Positions 17,676-25,404 of a stretch of DNA of 64,000 nucleotides are shown here, piece after piece. The stretch is from the NCBI GenBank assembly GCA_910575605.1, contig CAJTEW010000009.1, positions 62,001 through 126,000 of the forward strand. Reading direction: 5' to 3'. The notes under the pieces are model-generated. The model was not told where the DNA came from. It saw only the letters and a program-made list of their open reading frames with translations, and did not search any database. This DNA is from Lachnospiraceae bacterium (GTDB lineage: Bacteria; Bacillota; Clostridia; Lachnospirales; Lachnospiraceae). Position 1 is the stretch's first letter; each line of letters opens with the position of its first letter. The position numbers and the translations under genes are program-made.

Positions 17676-17808
17676 GCACTTGGCGAGGTGTTTTCGAGCC
17701 TAGTGCGAAGCGCATCTGGACACTTATCGAAATATTGAATACTTAGCGAGGTATTGTCGAGCTTAGTATGAAAATTCACCTTTAGGTGTATATTTTCGAG
17801 CTTAGTGT
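17676..17808 (+). repeat. Hairpin-forming direct repeats between grdB and trxB
   Basis: Two 31-base units, 63 bases apart. Unit 1 has arms GCACTTGGC (17676-17684) and GCCTAGTGC (17698-17706); unit 2 has arms ATACTTAGC (17739-17747) and GCTTAGTAT (17761-17769). The 13-base centres are GAGGTGTTTTCGA and GAGGTATTGTCGA. Three arm pairs differ between units and all are compensated, and both share a T-T mismatch at the same place. A degenerate third copy ends at 17808 (TTTTCGAGCTTAGTG). A CACC/GGTG mini-hairpin sits at 17777-17788. Confidence 0.8.
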
Positions 17809-17846
17809 AGCAGATGTTACCATAACAAAAAAGGAGAATTAACGTT

Positions 17847-18791
17847 ATGAGTAAGATTTATGACGTAATTGTTCTGGGTGCAGGTCCTGCTGGTTTAGCA
17901 GCAGGACTGTACGCAGGCAGAAGCCGTCTTTCTGTTCTTATTATTGAGAAAGGACAGGACGGTGGACAGATTGCAATTACAGATGAGATTGAGAACTATC
18001 CTGGACAGACCGTAGAGGGTGAGTCAGGACCGTCTCTGATTGCAAGAATGACAGAGCAGGCTGCAAAGTTCGGAGCAGAGCGTGTATCTGATACGATTAC
18101 AGAGGTTTCTCTTGAAGGAGATGTAAAGGTATTAAAGAGCGCAAAGGCTGAATATCAGGGAAAGAATGTTATTATTGCTACGGGAGCTCATGCAAGGCCG
18201 ATTGGCTGTAAAGGTGAGGCTGAGTATATGGGCAAGGGCGTTTCGTACTGTGCAACTTGTGATGCAAACTTTTTCGAGGACTTTGAGGTATATGTAGTCG
18301 GCGGTGGAGATTCCGCAGTAGAGGAAGCAATGTACCTTACAAAGTTCGCAAGAAAGGTAACACTTATTCACAGAAGAAATGAGCTTCGTGCTGCCAAATC
18401 TATTCAGGAGAAGGCATTCAAGAATCCAAAGCTTGAGTTTATGTGGGATTCTGTAGTAGAAGAGCTTGGCGGAGATGAGATTCTTTCTGAGATGACAGTT
18501 AAGAATGTGAAAACTGGCGAAATTACTAAGGTAACAGCAGATGAGGACGACGGTATGTTCGGACTTTTTGGATTCATCGGAACGATTCCAAATTCTAAGA
18601 TTTTCGAGGGAATCATTGATATGGATGAGCGCGGCTATATCAAGACGGATGAAGATATGCACACCAATATTCCGGGCGTGTATGCGGCAGGGGATGTTCG
18701 CATTAAGAGTCTGCGTCAGGTAGTAACTGCAGCAGCCGATGGAGCAATTGCAGCCGTACAGGTAGAAAGAAGCATGTCTGACTATTTCTAG
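17847..18791 (+). CDS. trxB: Thioredoxin reductase
   Basis: FAD-dependent disulfide reductase of 314 residues. FAD-binding GAGPAG is at 11-16, the redox centre CATC at 135-138 and the NAD(P)H-binding GGGDSAVEEA follows at about 152-161; the C-terminal FAD motif is PGVYAAGDVR. It reduces the thioredoxin encoded next, which in turn reduces selenoprotein A after each glycine reductase turnover. Embedded in the grd operon between grdB and grdA, as in amino-acid-fermenting clostridia. The 172-base gap before it holds hairpin repeats and an AAGGAG ribosome site. Confidence 0.96.
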   Translation: MSKIYDVIVLGAGPAGLAAGLYAGRSRLSVLIIEKGQDGGQIAITDEIENYPGQTVEGESGPSLIARMTEQAAKFGAERVSDTITEVSLEGDVKVLKSAKAEYQGKNVIIATGAHARPIGCKGEAEYMGKGVSYCATCDANFFEDFEVYVVGGGDSAVEEAMYLTKFARKVTLIHRRNELRAAKSIQEKAFKNPKLEFMWDSVVEELGGDEILSEMTVKNVKTGEITKVTADEDDGMFGLFGFIGTIPNSKIFEGIIDMDERGYIKTDEDMHTNIPGVYAAGDVRIKSLRQVVTAAADGAIAAVQVERSMSDYF

Positions 18792-18827
18792 GCTGGGCCA
18801 GCAAAATTATAAGGAGGATGATGTAAC

Positions 18828-19145
18828 ATGATAGATGTAGATAAGAATACATTCCAGAGCGAAGTTCTGGAGGCAGAGGGTTATGTATTTGTAGACTTCT
18901 ACGGCGACGGATGTGTACCATGTCAGGCTCTTATGCCGAAGGTACATGAGTTTGCTGAGACTTATGGAGATAAGATAAAATTCACATCTCTTAATACAAC
19001 AAAGGCTCGTCGTCTGGCTATTGGCCAGAAGATTTTAGGCCTTCCGGTAATGGCTATTTACAAAGATGGCCAGAAGATTGAAGAAGTTGTAAAGGAAGCA
19101 GCAACACCGGAGAGTATTGAAGCGATGATTCAGAAATATATCTAA
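18828..19145 (+). CDS. trxA: Thioredoxin, glycine-reductase-type (GCVPC active site)
   Basis: Thioredoxin of 105 residues. The active site reads GDGCVPCQ with cysteines at 29 and 32, in place of the usual WCGPC. I recall this GCVPC variant in thioredoxins dedicated to glycine reductase in Eubacterium acidaminophilum and relatives. The loss of the tryptophan and glycine would shift redox potential and partner choice. The cis-proline LPVMAIY is present. It lies between trxB and grdA and is the probable electron donor to GrdA. Confidence 0.94.
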   Translation: MIDVDKNTFQSEVLEAEGYVFVDFYGDGCVPCQALMPKVHEFAETYGDKIKFTSLNTTKARRLAIGQKILGLPVMAIYKDGQKIEEVVKEAATPESIEAMIQKYI

Positions 19146-19207
19146 GGATATAATTCTTAATCATAGATAACATGTTTTTTACCACATAGAAAGGAGAAAG
19201 CATAATT

Positions 19208-19681
19208 ATGGCTATTTTAGAAGGGAAAAAAGCAATAATTATCGGAGACCGTGATGGTATTCCAGGACCGGCAATTGCAGAGTGCGTGCAGACAGCCGGC
19301 GCGGAAGTTGTATTTTCATCAACGGAATGTTTCGTCTGAACGAGCGCAGGCGCAATGGATCTTGAGAATCAGAAGAGAGTAAAGGATTTTGCTGACGAGT
19401 ATGGTGCAGAGAACTTAGTAGTAGTTCTTGGTGCAGCAGAGGGCGAAGCTGCAGGTCTTGCAGCTGAGACTGTAACAGCAGGTGATCCGACATTCGCAGG
19501 TCCATTGACAGGGGTCCAGCTTGGACTCACGGTATATCACGTATGTGAACCAGAGATGAAAGAAGAATTCGACGAAGCTGTTTATGATGAGCAGGTAAGT
19601 ATGATGGAGATGGTACTTGACGTTGACGATATCGTCAGCGAGATGAGCTCTATCAGAGATGAATTCTGCAAGTATTTATAA
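19208..19681 (+). CDS. grdA: Glycine reductase selenoprotein A (GrdA), contains UGA-encoded Sec44
   Basis: Selenoprotein of 157 residues, started at the ATG at 19208 after AAAGGAG. The TGA at 19337-19339 is codon 44, giving the motif CFV-Sec (CxxU), the position and motif of characterised GrdA. The sequence before it ([16 protein letters not shown]) and after it ([17 protein letters not shown]) is continuous GrdA. Protein A carries the carboxymethyl-selenoether from protein B to protein C and is then re-reduced by thioredoxin. Automatic annotation tends to start at the internal ATG at 19355 and miss the active site. A short GCG/CGC hairpin follows the UGA. A terminator-like hairpin separates it from grdC. 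Confidence 0.96.
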
Positions 19682-19703
19682 AATATTTACAGAATGAAAA
19701 AGG

Positions 19704-19743
19704 GGCAGGCCCATAGGTGTCCCCACCGGGGTCTGCCTGTTTT
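19704..19743 (+). terminator. Terminator-like attenuator between grdA and grdC
   Basis: GGCAGGCCC (19704-19712) pairs with GGGTCTGCC (19729-19737) with one G-U pair, loop about 16 bases, followed by TGTTTT. Located 22 bases after the grdA stop and 43 bases before grdC. Partial termination would give more GrdA than GrdC/GrdD. Confidence 0.7.
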
Positions 19744-19785
19744 AAACCCTTCGTTATGAAGATGAGAAAGGTGGTAAATAAGGCA

Positions 19786-21324
19786 ATGAACAGTGTAATT
19801 AAAGGTGCAAGCTATGTGCTGGCACATACGCCGCAGATGGTGGTATATAATGGAACAACCCAGACAACAGAGAGAATTGTTAATCCTGAGTCTGAATACT
19901 TAAAAGAGCTGGAAGGACACTTACGTTCCTATGAACAGTGTGTAAATTACTGGCCAAATCAGGTATATATTGGAAATGCGACACCAGAGGACCTTGCAGG
20001 TGTGGAATTCCCATACTATGACAAGGTAAAAGAGGGTGCCGAAAGATATGGAAAATACGGCGAGATCATGCCGGAAGAGGAGTTTATCCTTTTAGTACAG
20101 GCATGTGACCAGTTTGAAGTTGTTAAGATAGATAAAGAGTTTGTAAACGCACACAAAGAAGCATTTGCGGCTGATCCTATCATTACGGAAGAAATCGCAG
20201 CAAGAGTGGAAGCAGGAGTAGAGCTTTCCGAGATTGAAGCAGCAGTAAATGACGAGCATGCAGAAGGAATCTATGTTGCAGGAAAGCTTGTAGCATGTGT
20301 AAAAAGGGCCCATGATATCGATGTGAATCTGTCTGCCCATGTTATGCATGAGAACCTGATGAGCAAAGCGTCCAGCGTACTTGCACTGTTATATGGTGTA
20401 AGAAATGCAGGAGTCAGCAAAGATGATATCGAGTATGTTATTGATTGTGCAGAGGAAGCATGCGGCGACATGAATCAGAGAGGCGGCGGAAACTTTGCAA
20501 AGGCGGCGGCGGAGATTGCAGGCCTTAACAATGCAACAGGCTCTGACAGCCGCGGATTCTGCGCAGGACCGTCTCATGCGCTTATAGAGGCGGCGGCTCT
20601 GGTAAAAGCAGGCGCTTATAAATGTGTAGCAGTAACAGCTGGAGGATGTACCGCTAAACTTGGTATGAATGGCAAGGACCATGTAAAGAAAGGACTTCCG
20701 ATTTTAGAGGACTGCCTTGCAGGTTTTTGTGTGATTCTTTCTGAGAATGACGGAGTGAATCCAGAGATCAACCTTGATATCTTAGGGCGCCATACAGTAG
20801 GTACAGGAAGCGCGCCGCAGAATGTTATCGGAAGCCTTGTGGCAGATCCACTTGAGAGAGCTGGACTTAAGATTACAGATATTGATAAATATTCACCGGA
20901 GATGCAGAATCCGGATATTACAAAGCCGGCAGGCGCCGGAGATGTGCCGATGGCTAACTATAAAATGATTGCAGCGCTTGCAGTAAAACGCGGCGAGCTT
21001 GACAGAAAAGAGCTTGCGTCCTTCAGCGCAGAGCATGGTCTTACAGGCTGGGCACCGACACAGGGACATATTCCGTCAGGCGTTCCTTATATTGGATTTG
21101 CAAGGGAGGATATTCTTGCAGGAAAGATTAAGAATGCAATGATCATTGGTAAGGGAAGTCTGTTCCTCGGACGTATGACCAACTTATTTGACGGAGTTTC
21201 CTTCGTTATCCAGGGAAATACAAAAGCAGAGGCAGAAGCCGCTGCAGGCGTATCAGAGGAAGAAGTAAAAGGATTAATCGCAAAGGCTATGAAAGATTTC
21301 GCTGCTTCCCTGATGGCAGAGTAA
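19786..21324 (+). CDS. grdC: Glycine reductase component C, subunit beta (GrdC)
   Basis: Protein of 512 residues. The start is placed at the ATG at 19786 (MNSVIKGASYVLAHTPQMV) with GAAAGGTGG upstream; upstream in-frame ATGs lack a good site and overlap the attenuator. Component C converts the carboxymethyl-selenoether on GrdA with phosphate to acetyl phosphate through an acetyl-thioester. GrdC resembles FabH/thiolase-like acyl-transfer proteins, with C-rich motifs such as GFCAGPSHALIEAAALV and TAGGCTAKLGMNG. The pair grdC-grdD closes the operon, separated by 14 bases. Confidence 0.95.
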   Translation: MNSVIKGASYVLAHTPQMVVYNGTTQTTERIVNPESEYLKELEGHLRSYEQCVNYWPNQVYIGNATPEDLAGVEFPYYDKVKEGAERYGKYGEIMPEEEFILLVQACDQFEVVKIDKEFVNAHKEAFAADPIITEEIAARVEAGVELSEIEAAVNDEHAEGIYVAGKLVACVKRAHDIDVNLSAHVMHENLMSKASSVLALLYGVRNAGVSKDDIEYVIDCAEEACGDMNQRGGGNFAKAAAEIAGLNNATGSDSRGFCAGPSHALIEAAALVKAGAYKCVAVTAGGCTAKLGMNGKDHVKKGLPILEDCLAGFCVILSENDGVNPEINLDILGRHTVGTGSAPQNVIGSLVADPLERAGLKITDIDKYSPEMQNPDITKPAGAGDVPMANYKMIAALAVKRGELDRKELASFSAEHGLTGWAPTQGHIPSGVPYIGFAREDILAGKIKNAMIIGKGSLFLGRMTNLFDGVSFVIQGNTKAEAEAAAGVSEEEVKGLIAKAMKDFAASLMAE

Positions 21325-21338
21325 GGGGGGCGGTTACA

Positions 21339-22493
21339 ATGGCAAATAATATTGAAAGAATGATTGCCGATACTTTTATGGAGATGGCGCATGGTCTTGA
21401 AACAGGAAGCTTTGGAAAAAGACCGAAAGTGGCTCTTACAGGTATGGGCAGCGAGCATGGAGAAGAAAATTCCATGAAAGCAGCCGTAGAGGCGGCAAGG
21501 GATGGAATCGACGTTTATTACATCGGAACCCTGGAGGCGGAAGGTGTTACCACAGTGAAGGTGGCAAACGATGAGGAAGGCCATAACCGCATGGAAGAAA
21601 TGCTGAAAAATGGCGAGGTTGACGCTGCAGTAACAATGCACTTCCCATTCCCAATCGGCGTATCTACCGTGGGACGCTGTGTCACTCCGGCGACTGCAAA
21701 AGAGATGTTTATTGCGAATACGACCGGAACTTCCAGTACAGACCGCATTGAAGGCATGATTAAAAATGCAATCTATGGGATTATTACTGCTAAAGCTTGC
21801 GGAAACGCCCATCCGACCGTAGGCATTCTGAATGTTGACGGAGCACGTCAGACAGAGAAGGCATTAAAGCAGTTAAAAGAACAGGGCTATGATATTGAAT
21901 TTGCAGAGTCAGGCAGAGCTGACGGCGGATGTGTTATGAGAGGAAATGATGTATTGCAGGCATCTCCTGATATTATGGTAACGGATTCCCTTACTGGAAA
22001 TATTCTAGTAAAAATGTTATCCTCTTTTCATACAGGCGGGAGCTTTGAGGCAACAGGCTTTGGCTACGGCCCGGGAATCGGGGAAGGGTATGAGCAGCTG
22101 GTAATGATTGTTTCCAGAGCAAGCGGCGCGCCGGTCATTGCAAATGCCATCCGTTATGCAGGACAGCTTGTAAAAGGAAAGGTATTTGAGGCTGCAAAGG
22201 CGGAATTTGCAGCGGTAAAGAAAGCAGGACTAAAGGAAATCTTAGATGCTCTGAAGGCTTCCCAGAAGCCTTCAGGAGAAGCCGAGGAAGTAAAGGAGCC
22301 TCCGAAGGAAATTGTAACAGCCCAGATTGCAGGTATCGAGGTCATGGACTTAGAGGATGCAGTAAAGGCGCTCTGGAAGATGAGTATCTATGCAGAGAGC
22401 GGAATGGGATGTACAGGCCCAATTGTCCGTGTGTCAGAGGCAAATCTTGCGAAGGCAGAGGAAGAGCTTAAGAAAGCTGGATATGTGAACTAG
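21339..22493 (+). CDS. grdD: Glycine reductase component C, subunit alpha (GrdD)
   Basis: Protein of 384 residues, related to the phosphate acyltransferase PlsX/phosphotransacetylase-like family. The start MANNIERMIADTF follows GGGGGG within the short gap after grdC. The C-terminal ESGMGCTGPIVRV holds the conserved cysteine implicated in acetyl transfer in this subunit. With GrdC it releases acetyl phosphate, from which acetate kinase (not in this window) makes ATP. Last gene of the operon, ended by a terminator at 22516. Confidence 0.95.
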   Translation: MANNIERMIADTFMEMAHGLETGSFGKRPKVALTGMGSEHGEENSMKAAVEAARDGIDVYYIGTLEAEGVTTVKVANDEEGHNRMEEMLKNGEVDAAVTMHFPFPIGVSTVGRCVTPATAKEMFIANTTGTSSTDRIEGMIKNAIYGIITAKACGNAHPTVGILNVDGARQTEKALKQLKEQGYDIEFAESGRADGGCVMRGNDVLQASPDIMVTDSLTGNILVKMLSSFHTGGSFEATGFGYGPGIGEGYEQLVMIVSRASGAPVIANAIRYAGQLVKGKVFEAAKAEFAAVKKAGLKEILDALKASQKPSGEAEEVKEPPKEIVTAQIAGIEVMDLEDAVKALWKMSIYAESGMGCTGPIVRVSEANLAKAEEELKKAGYVN

Positions 22494-22515
22494 GAATAGT
22501 ATAGTCGATAACCCC

Positions 22516-22561
22516 GAATGGTGGCGTTGCAGTCCGTGTGCTGTTACGCCACATTCTTTTT
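22516..22561 (+). terminator. Intrinsic terminator after grdD
   Basis: GAATGGTGGCGT (22516-22527) pairs with ACGCCACATTC (22546-22556) with one bulged base, followed by five T. It closes the glycine reductase operon. Confidence 0.88.
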
Positions 22562-22612
22562 ATGAAAAGAGCGGCCAGTGAACTTATAATATAAAGAAAA
22601 AGGAGGAATTTT

Positions 22613-23635
22613 ATGGAAGGAGTTCTTAGAGTGTATGTGCCGCTGTGTGATGAGATGTTTTGGCGGAGGGTTATTGTCAGAAGTATTGTCGTTTTGGGAT
22701 TTATCACTTTACTTGGGCTATCTGCACGGAAGTATGGCAAGGCTTACAGAATATGTATGGCAGAAGAGGATACAGCAGGTAGTATGAGGACAGGCAGTAC
22801 AGCAGGAGAGATTCTTAAGGGAATGATATTTCCAGGTACAGAAGATAGTGTACTGATGTCTGGAATGAAGAAGGTTCCGGATATATCAGGAAGTATAGAA
22901 AATAGGGAGTTTCCTATTGAATGTTATCCTGGTGAAGAAATGACTGATGAACAAAGCATGTATGAACCGGCAGAAGAGCAGATGACGATAACAGATGGGA
23001 CAGAAGAACCAGGTGCTATACTTCCGAATGTAGATGCTCCTCCATATGAAAATACCTCTGCTTCAATCAGGGTGATTTTATATGGAAGCGGTGGTATCCC
23101 TGAAATATCAGAAGCGGTATATGATCTGGCATCCTTTTCAGTAGATATGCTTTGCATACCAGAAAAAGAGAACATGATATTTAATGGATGGTATATGGAT
23201 GAAGCATGTACTATGCCTTTCGAAAGGACAGAAGTATTGCCGGAGGTGCTGGAGCTTTATGCAGCATGGATTAAGAAGCCAGAGGTTACTGTTGATGAAA
23301 AGGGATTTATTCTGGATGAAAGAGGATATATTGTTGGATGTAATGCTAACATGGAGACAGTAATAGACGGACTTTTGTGTGTTCCGTCTTATGTAGAATG
23401 TAGAGGAATTGAAAAGGGAGCCTTTGATGTAGTAAAGGAGATTGTATATGATATTTATATTTCGGAGAATATTACTTACATTGCGCCAGGCGCATTTGAT
23501 AGCCTTGGCTGTCTGATGTATATAGAGGTTCATCCCAGGAATCCGTCCTACTACAGTGTGAACGGAATTCTATATAATATGGATGGAACAGTAGAGGTTT
23601 GTCCACCGGTACATCCATCAGTATATTTTAAATAA
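22613..23635 (+). CDS. Membrane-anchored surface protein with InlB-type and BspA-type repeats
   Basis: Protein of 340 residues not matching any single named family. A membrane segment at about 22-38 (IVVLGFITLLGLSA) follows a short N-terminus, giving an uncleaved anchor or signal. Residues about 60-150 are acidic and low complexity. Residues about 155-225 match the InlB B-repeat / Listeria-Bacteroides pattern (NGWYMDEACTMPF, then LELYAAW). From about 235 the pattern is that of BspA-like leucine-rich repeats (GIEKGAFDVVKEIV, ITYIAPGAFDSL). Such combinations occur on clostridial surface proteins and adhesins. Strong AAGGAGG site. It stands alone after the grd terminator. Confidence 0.7.
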   Translation: MEGVLRVYVPLCDEMFWRRVIVRSIVVLGFITLLGLSARKYGKAYRICMAEEDTAGSMRTGSTAGEILKGMIFPGTEDSVLMSGMKKVPDISGSIENREFPIECYPGEEMTDEQSMYEPAEEQMTITDGTEEPGAILPNVDAPPYENTSASIRVILYGSGGIPEISEAVYDLASFSVDMLCIPEKENMIFNGWYMDEACTMPFERTEVLPEVLELYAAWIKKPEVTVDEKGFILDERGYIVGCNANMETVIDGLLCVPSYVECRGIEKGAFDVVKEIVYDIYISENITYIAPGAFDSLGCLMYIEVHPRNPSYYSVNGILYNMDGTVEVCPPVHPSVYFK

Positions 23636-23705
23636 ATCTACTATTTTCCTATAGATAGTGATATAATAAAACACATTGTAATGTTTATGGGAGAATGAAG
23701 TATTG

Positions 23706-24884
23706 ATGGAGATTTGTCAGATAAAGGAAAACAAAAGGGATTATATGGATCTGTTTCTGCCTGTAGAATCAACAGCGGAAAAGATAGACATGGATCTGGA
23801 TGACGGAGATATGTTTGTTTTAAGTGAAAACGGGGACGTCCTGACTATCTGTTTTGTTGTCCTGAAAAATAAAAATTGTGAGCTTAAAAATATAGTCACT
23901 GCAGAGGAGTATCGAGGACGGGGATATGGAAGATATATGTTAAACTATGTCTGCGAGCACTACAGTTTTACATGTGATACTATGTATGTGGGAACTAGAA
24001 ACAATAAAGAAACATTGGAGTTTTACAAAAAATGTGGATTTACTAATTCCCATATTGATACCAGTTTAGATAAGATATACCTGAAAAGAGACCTGGATGC
24101 GCAGATTGATGTAAAACGGGTTGTGGATCTGGCAGTGGAGGCAGGAAGGATACTTCTTAAAAATGGAGGAGAGATTTTTCGTGTAGAAGAAACAATCAGG
24201 CATATATGTAGGCGTTTTCATGTGGATGATGTGGAACCATTTATTTTAAGCCATGGTATTTTTATTAGTGCAGAAAATGAAAAAGGAAAGCATTATGCAA
24301 GAATAAAGCATGTTCCTCTTTCAGGCTCCCACCTTGGAATTGTGGCAGAGGTTAACGATTTATCACGGGAAATATCGGCAGGGCATGTGGGAATAGAAGA
24401 AGCTCTTTTAAGGCTTTCAAAGATTGACAAAATACCCCCCAAGCCGGAATATTTCCGTGTGCTGGCAGCAGGTATCGGAAGCAGCTGTTTTGCTATGCTC
24501 CTTAATTCGACTATGTCGGAGAGTGCTGTAGTGTTTGGTATTGGCTGTATACTGTACAGCTGGGTGCTGTTTGCCCAGAAGCTTCATCTGTCCAAGATTA
24601 TTATTAATATTATGGGTGGTGTCATTATGACAGTCCTTTCAATTCTGGCTATGCGCATATGCGGCCCGGGCGCTTTAAGGCTTGAGGGAATGATTACGGG
24701 CGCGATCATGCCGCTGATTCCAGGAGTTGCGTTTGTCAATGCAATTAGGGAGATTGCAGACAGTGATTTTCTGTCAGGTACAGTCAGGATGATAGATGCG
24801 TTGCTGGTATTCGTCTATATTGCAATCGGCGTAGGTTCTGCACTTGCATTATATAACCGTATTATAGGAGGGATTTTGATATAA
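23706..24884 (+). CDS. GNAT acetyltransferase fused to ThrE-type (DUF1212) exporter subunit
   Basis: Fusion protein of 392 residues from the ATG at 23706; a TTG at 23703 is equally well spaced from GGGAG. Residues about 1-125 form a GNAT N-acetyltransferase domain with the acetyl-CoA loop EYRGRGYGRYM at about 75-85 and FYKKCGF near the end. From about 138 it is the cytosolic and five-helix membrane part of the threonine/serine exporter family (VDLAVEAGRILLKNGGEIFRVEET, later PGVAFVNAIREI). ThrE_N subunits normally start directly at that point. The stop overlaps the ATG of the second exporter half. The GNAT may modify the exported amino acid or sense acetyl-CoA; this is inference. Confidence 0.82.
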   Translation: MEICQIKENKRDYMDLFLPVESTAEKIDMDLDDGDMFVLSENGDVLTICFVVLKNKNCELKNIVTAEEYRGRGYGRYMLNYVCEHYSFTCDTMYVGTRNNKETLEFYKKCGFTNSHIDTSLDKIYLKRDLDAQIDVKRVVDLAVEAGRILLKNGGEIFRVEETIRHICRRFHVDDVEPFILSHGIFISAENEKGKHYARIKHVPLSGSHLGIVAEVNDLSREISAGHVGIEEALLRLSKIDKIPPKPEYFRVLAAGIGSSCFAMLLNSTMSESAVVFGIGCILYSWVLFAQKLHLSKIIINIMGGVIMTVLSILAMRICGPGALRLEGMITGAIMPLIPGVAFVNAIREIADSDFLSGTVRMIDALLVFVYIAIGVGSALALYNRIIGGILI

Positions 24885-25363
24885 TGAGAGACATATTGGT
24901 GAATATTGCTTGTCCTTTTCTGGGGACAGCTGCCTATGTTGTGTTATTTAATGTCCCGAAAAAGTACTATTTTAGCTGCGGCGTTACCGGAATTGTGTCC
25001 TGGGTTGTATACCTAACTGCGTCAGGTTTTTCTTCGCCTGCAGTAGCGTCTTTTCTTGCTGTGCTGGCGGCGGTGTTCCTGTCAAGAATGCTGACTGTGC
25101 GGATGAAGTGCCCCATTACTATATTTCTTCTGGCAGCTATACTTCCCATCGTTCCAGGAGCAGGGATATATTATACGGCATACTATCTTGTGACAAACCA
25201 GCTTTTTCTTGCAGCGGAAAAGGGAATCGGTGCTGTGAAGACAGCATTCGGAATTGTTGTCGGAATAGCAGTTGTTGTGTCCATTCCCCGGGAGGTATTC
25301 CAAGTACACTACTGGAGGGGAAGGAAAAGGCAGAAAAGGTTGAAGGATAGGAAGCAAATGTGA
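24884..25363 (+). CDS. ThrE-type exporter small subunit (DUF3815-like)
   Basis: Membrane protein of 159 residues with about four to five helices, corresponding to the C-terminal half of split threonine/serine exporters. It shares the internal hallmark LPIVPGAGIYYTAYYLV with the larger subunit motif PLIPGVAFVN. The start ATG overlaps the upstream TAA (TAATG at 24882-24886), so the two are translationally coupled and should assemble. Ends about 40 bases before gltX. Confidence 0.85.
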   Translation: MRDILVNIACPFLGTAAYVVLFNVPKKYYFSCGVTGIVSWVVYLTASGFSSPAVASFLAVLAAVFLSRMLTVRMKCPITIFLLAAILPIVPGAGIYYTAYYLVTNQLFLAAEKGIGAVKTAFGIVVGIAVVVSIPREVFQVHYWRGRKRQKRLKDRKQM

Positions 25364-25404
25364 TATAATGGCAAAATACGAAAAGAATGTGAAGGAGAAG
25401 AACC

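Noticed and set aside
17676-17808. CRISPR array
   Set aside because: Only two clear units plus one degenerate copy, irregular spacing, unit is a hairpin with covariation, and no cas genes are in the window.
18132-18662. 176-codon open frame on the reverse strand within trxB
   Set aside because: Shadow of trxB with no ribosome site and no recognisable domain.
21087-21812. 241-codon open frame on the reverse strand across grdC/grdD
   Set aside because: Cysteine/histidine-rich composition, no ribosome site and opposite two certain genes; an antisense shadow.
25364-25404. T-box leader upstream of gltX
   Set aside because: The gap is only about 40 bases, with no specifier or TGGNACCGCG-like element.
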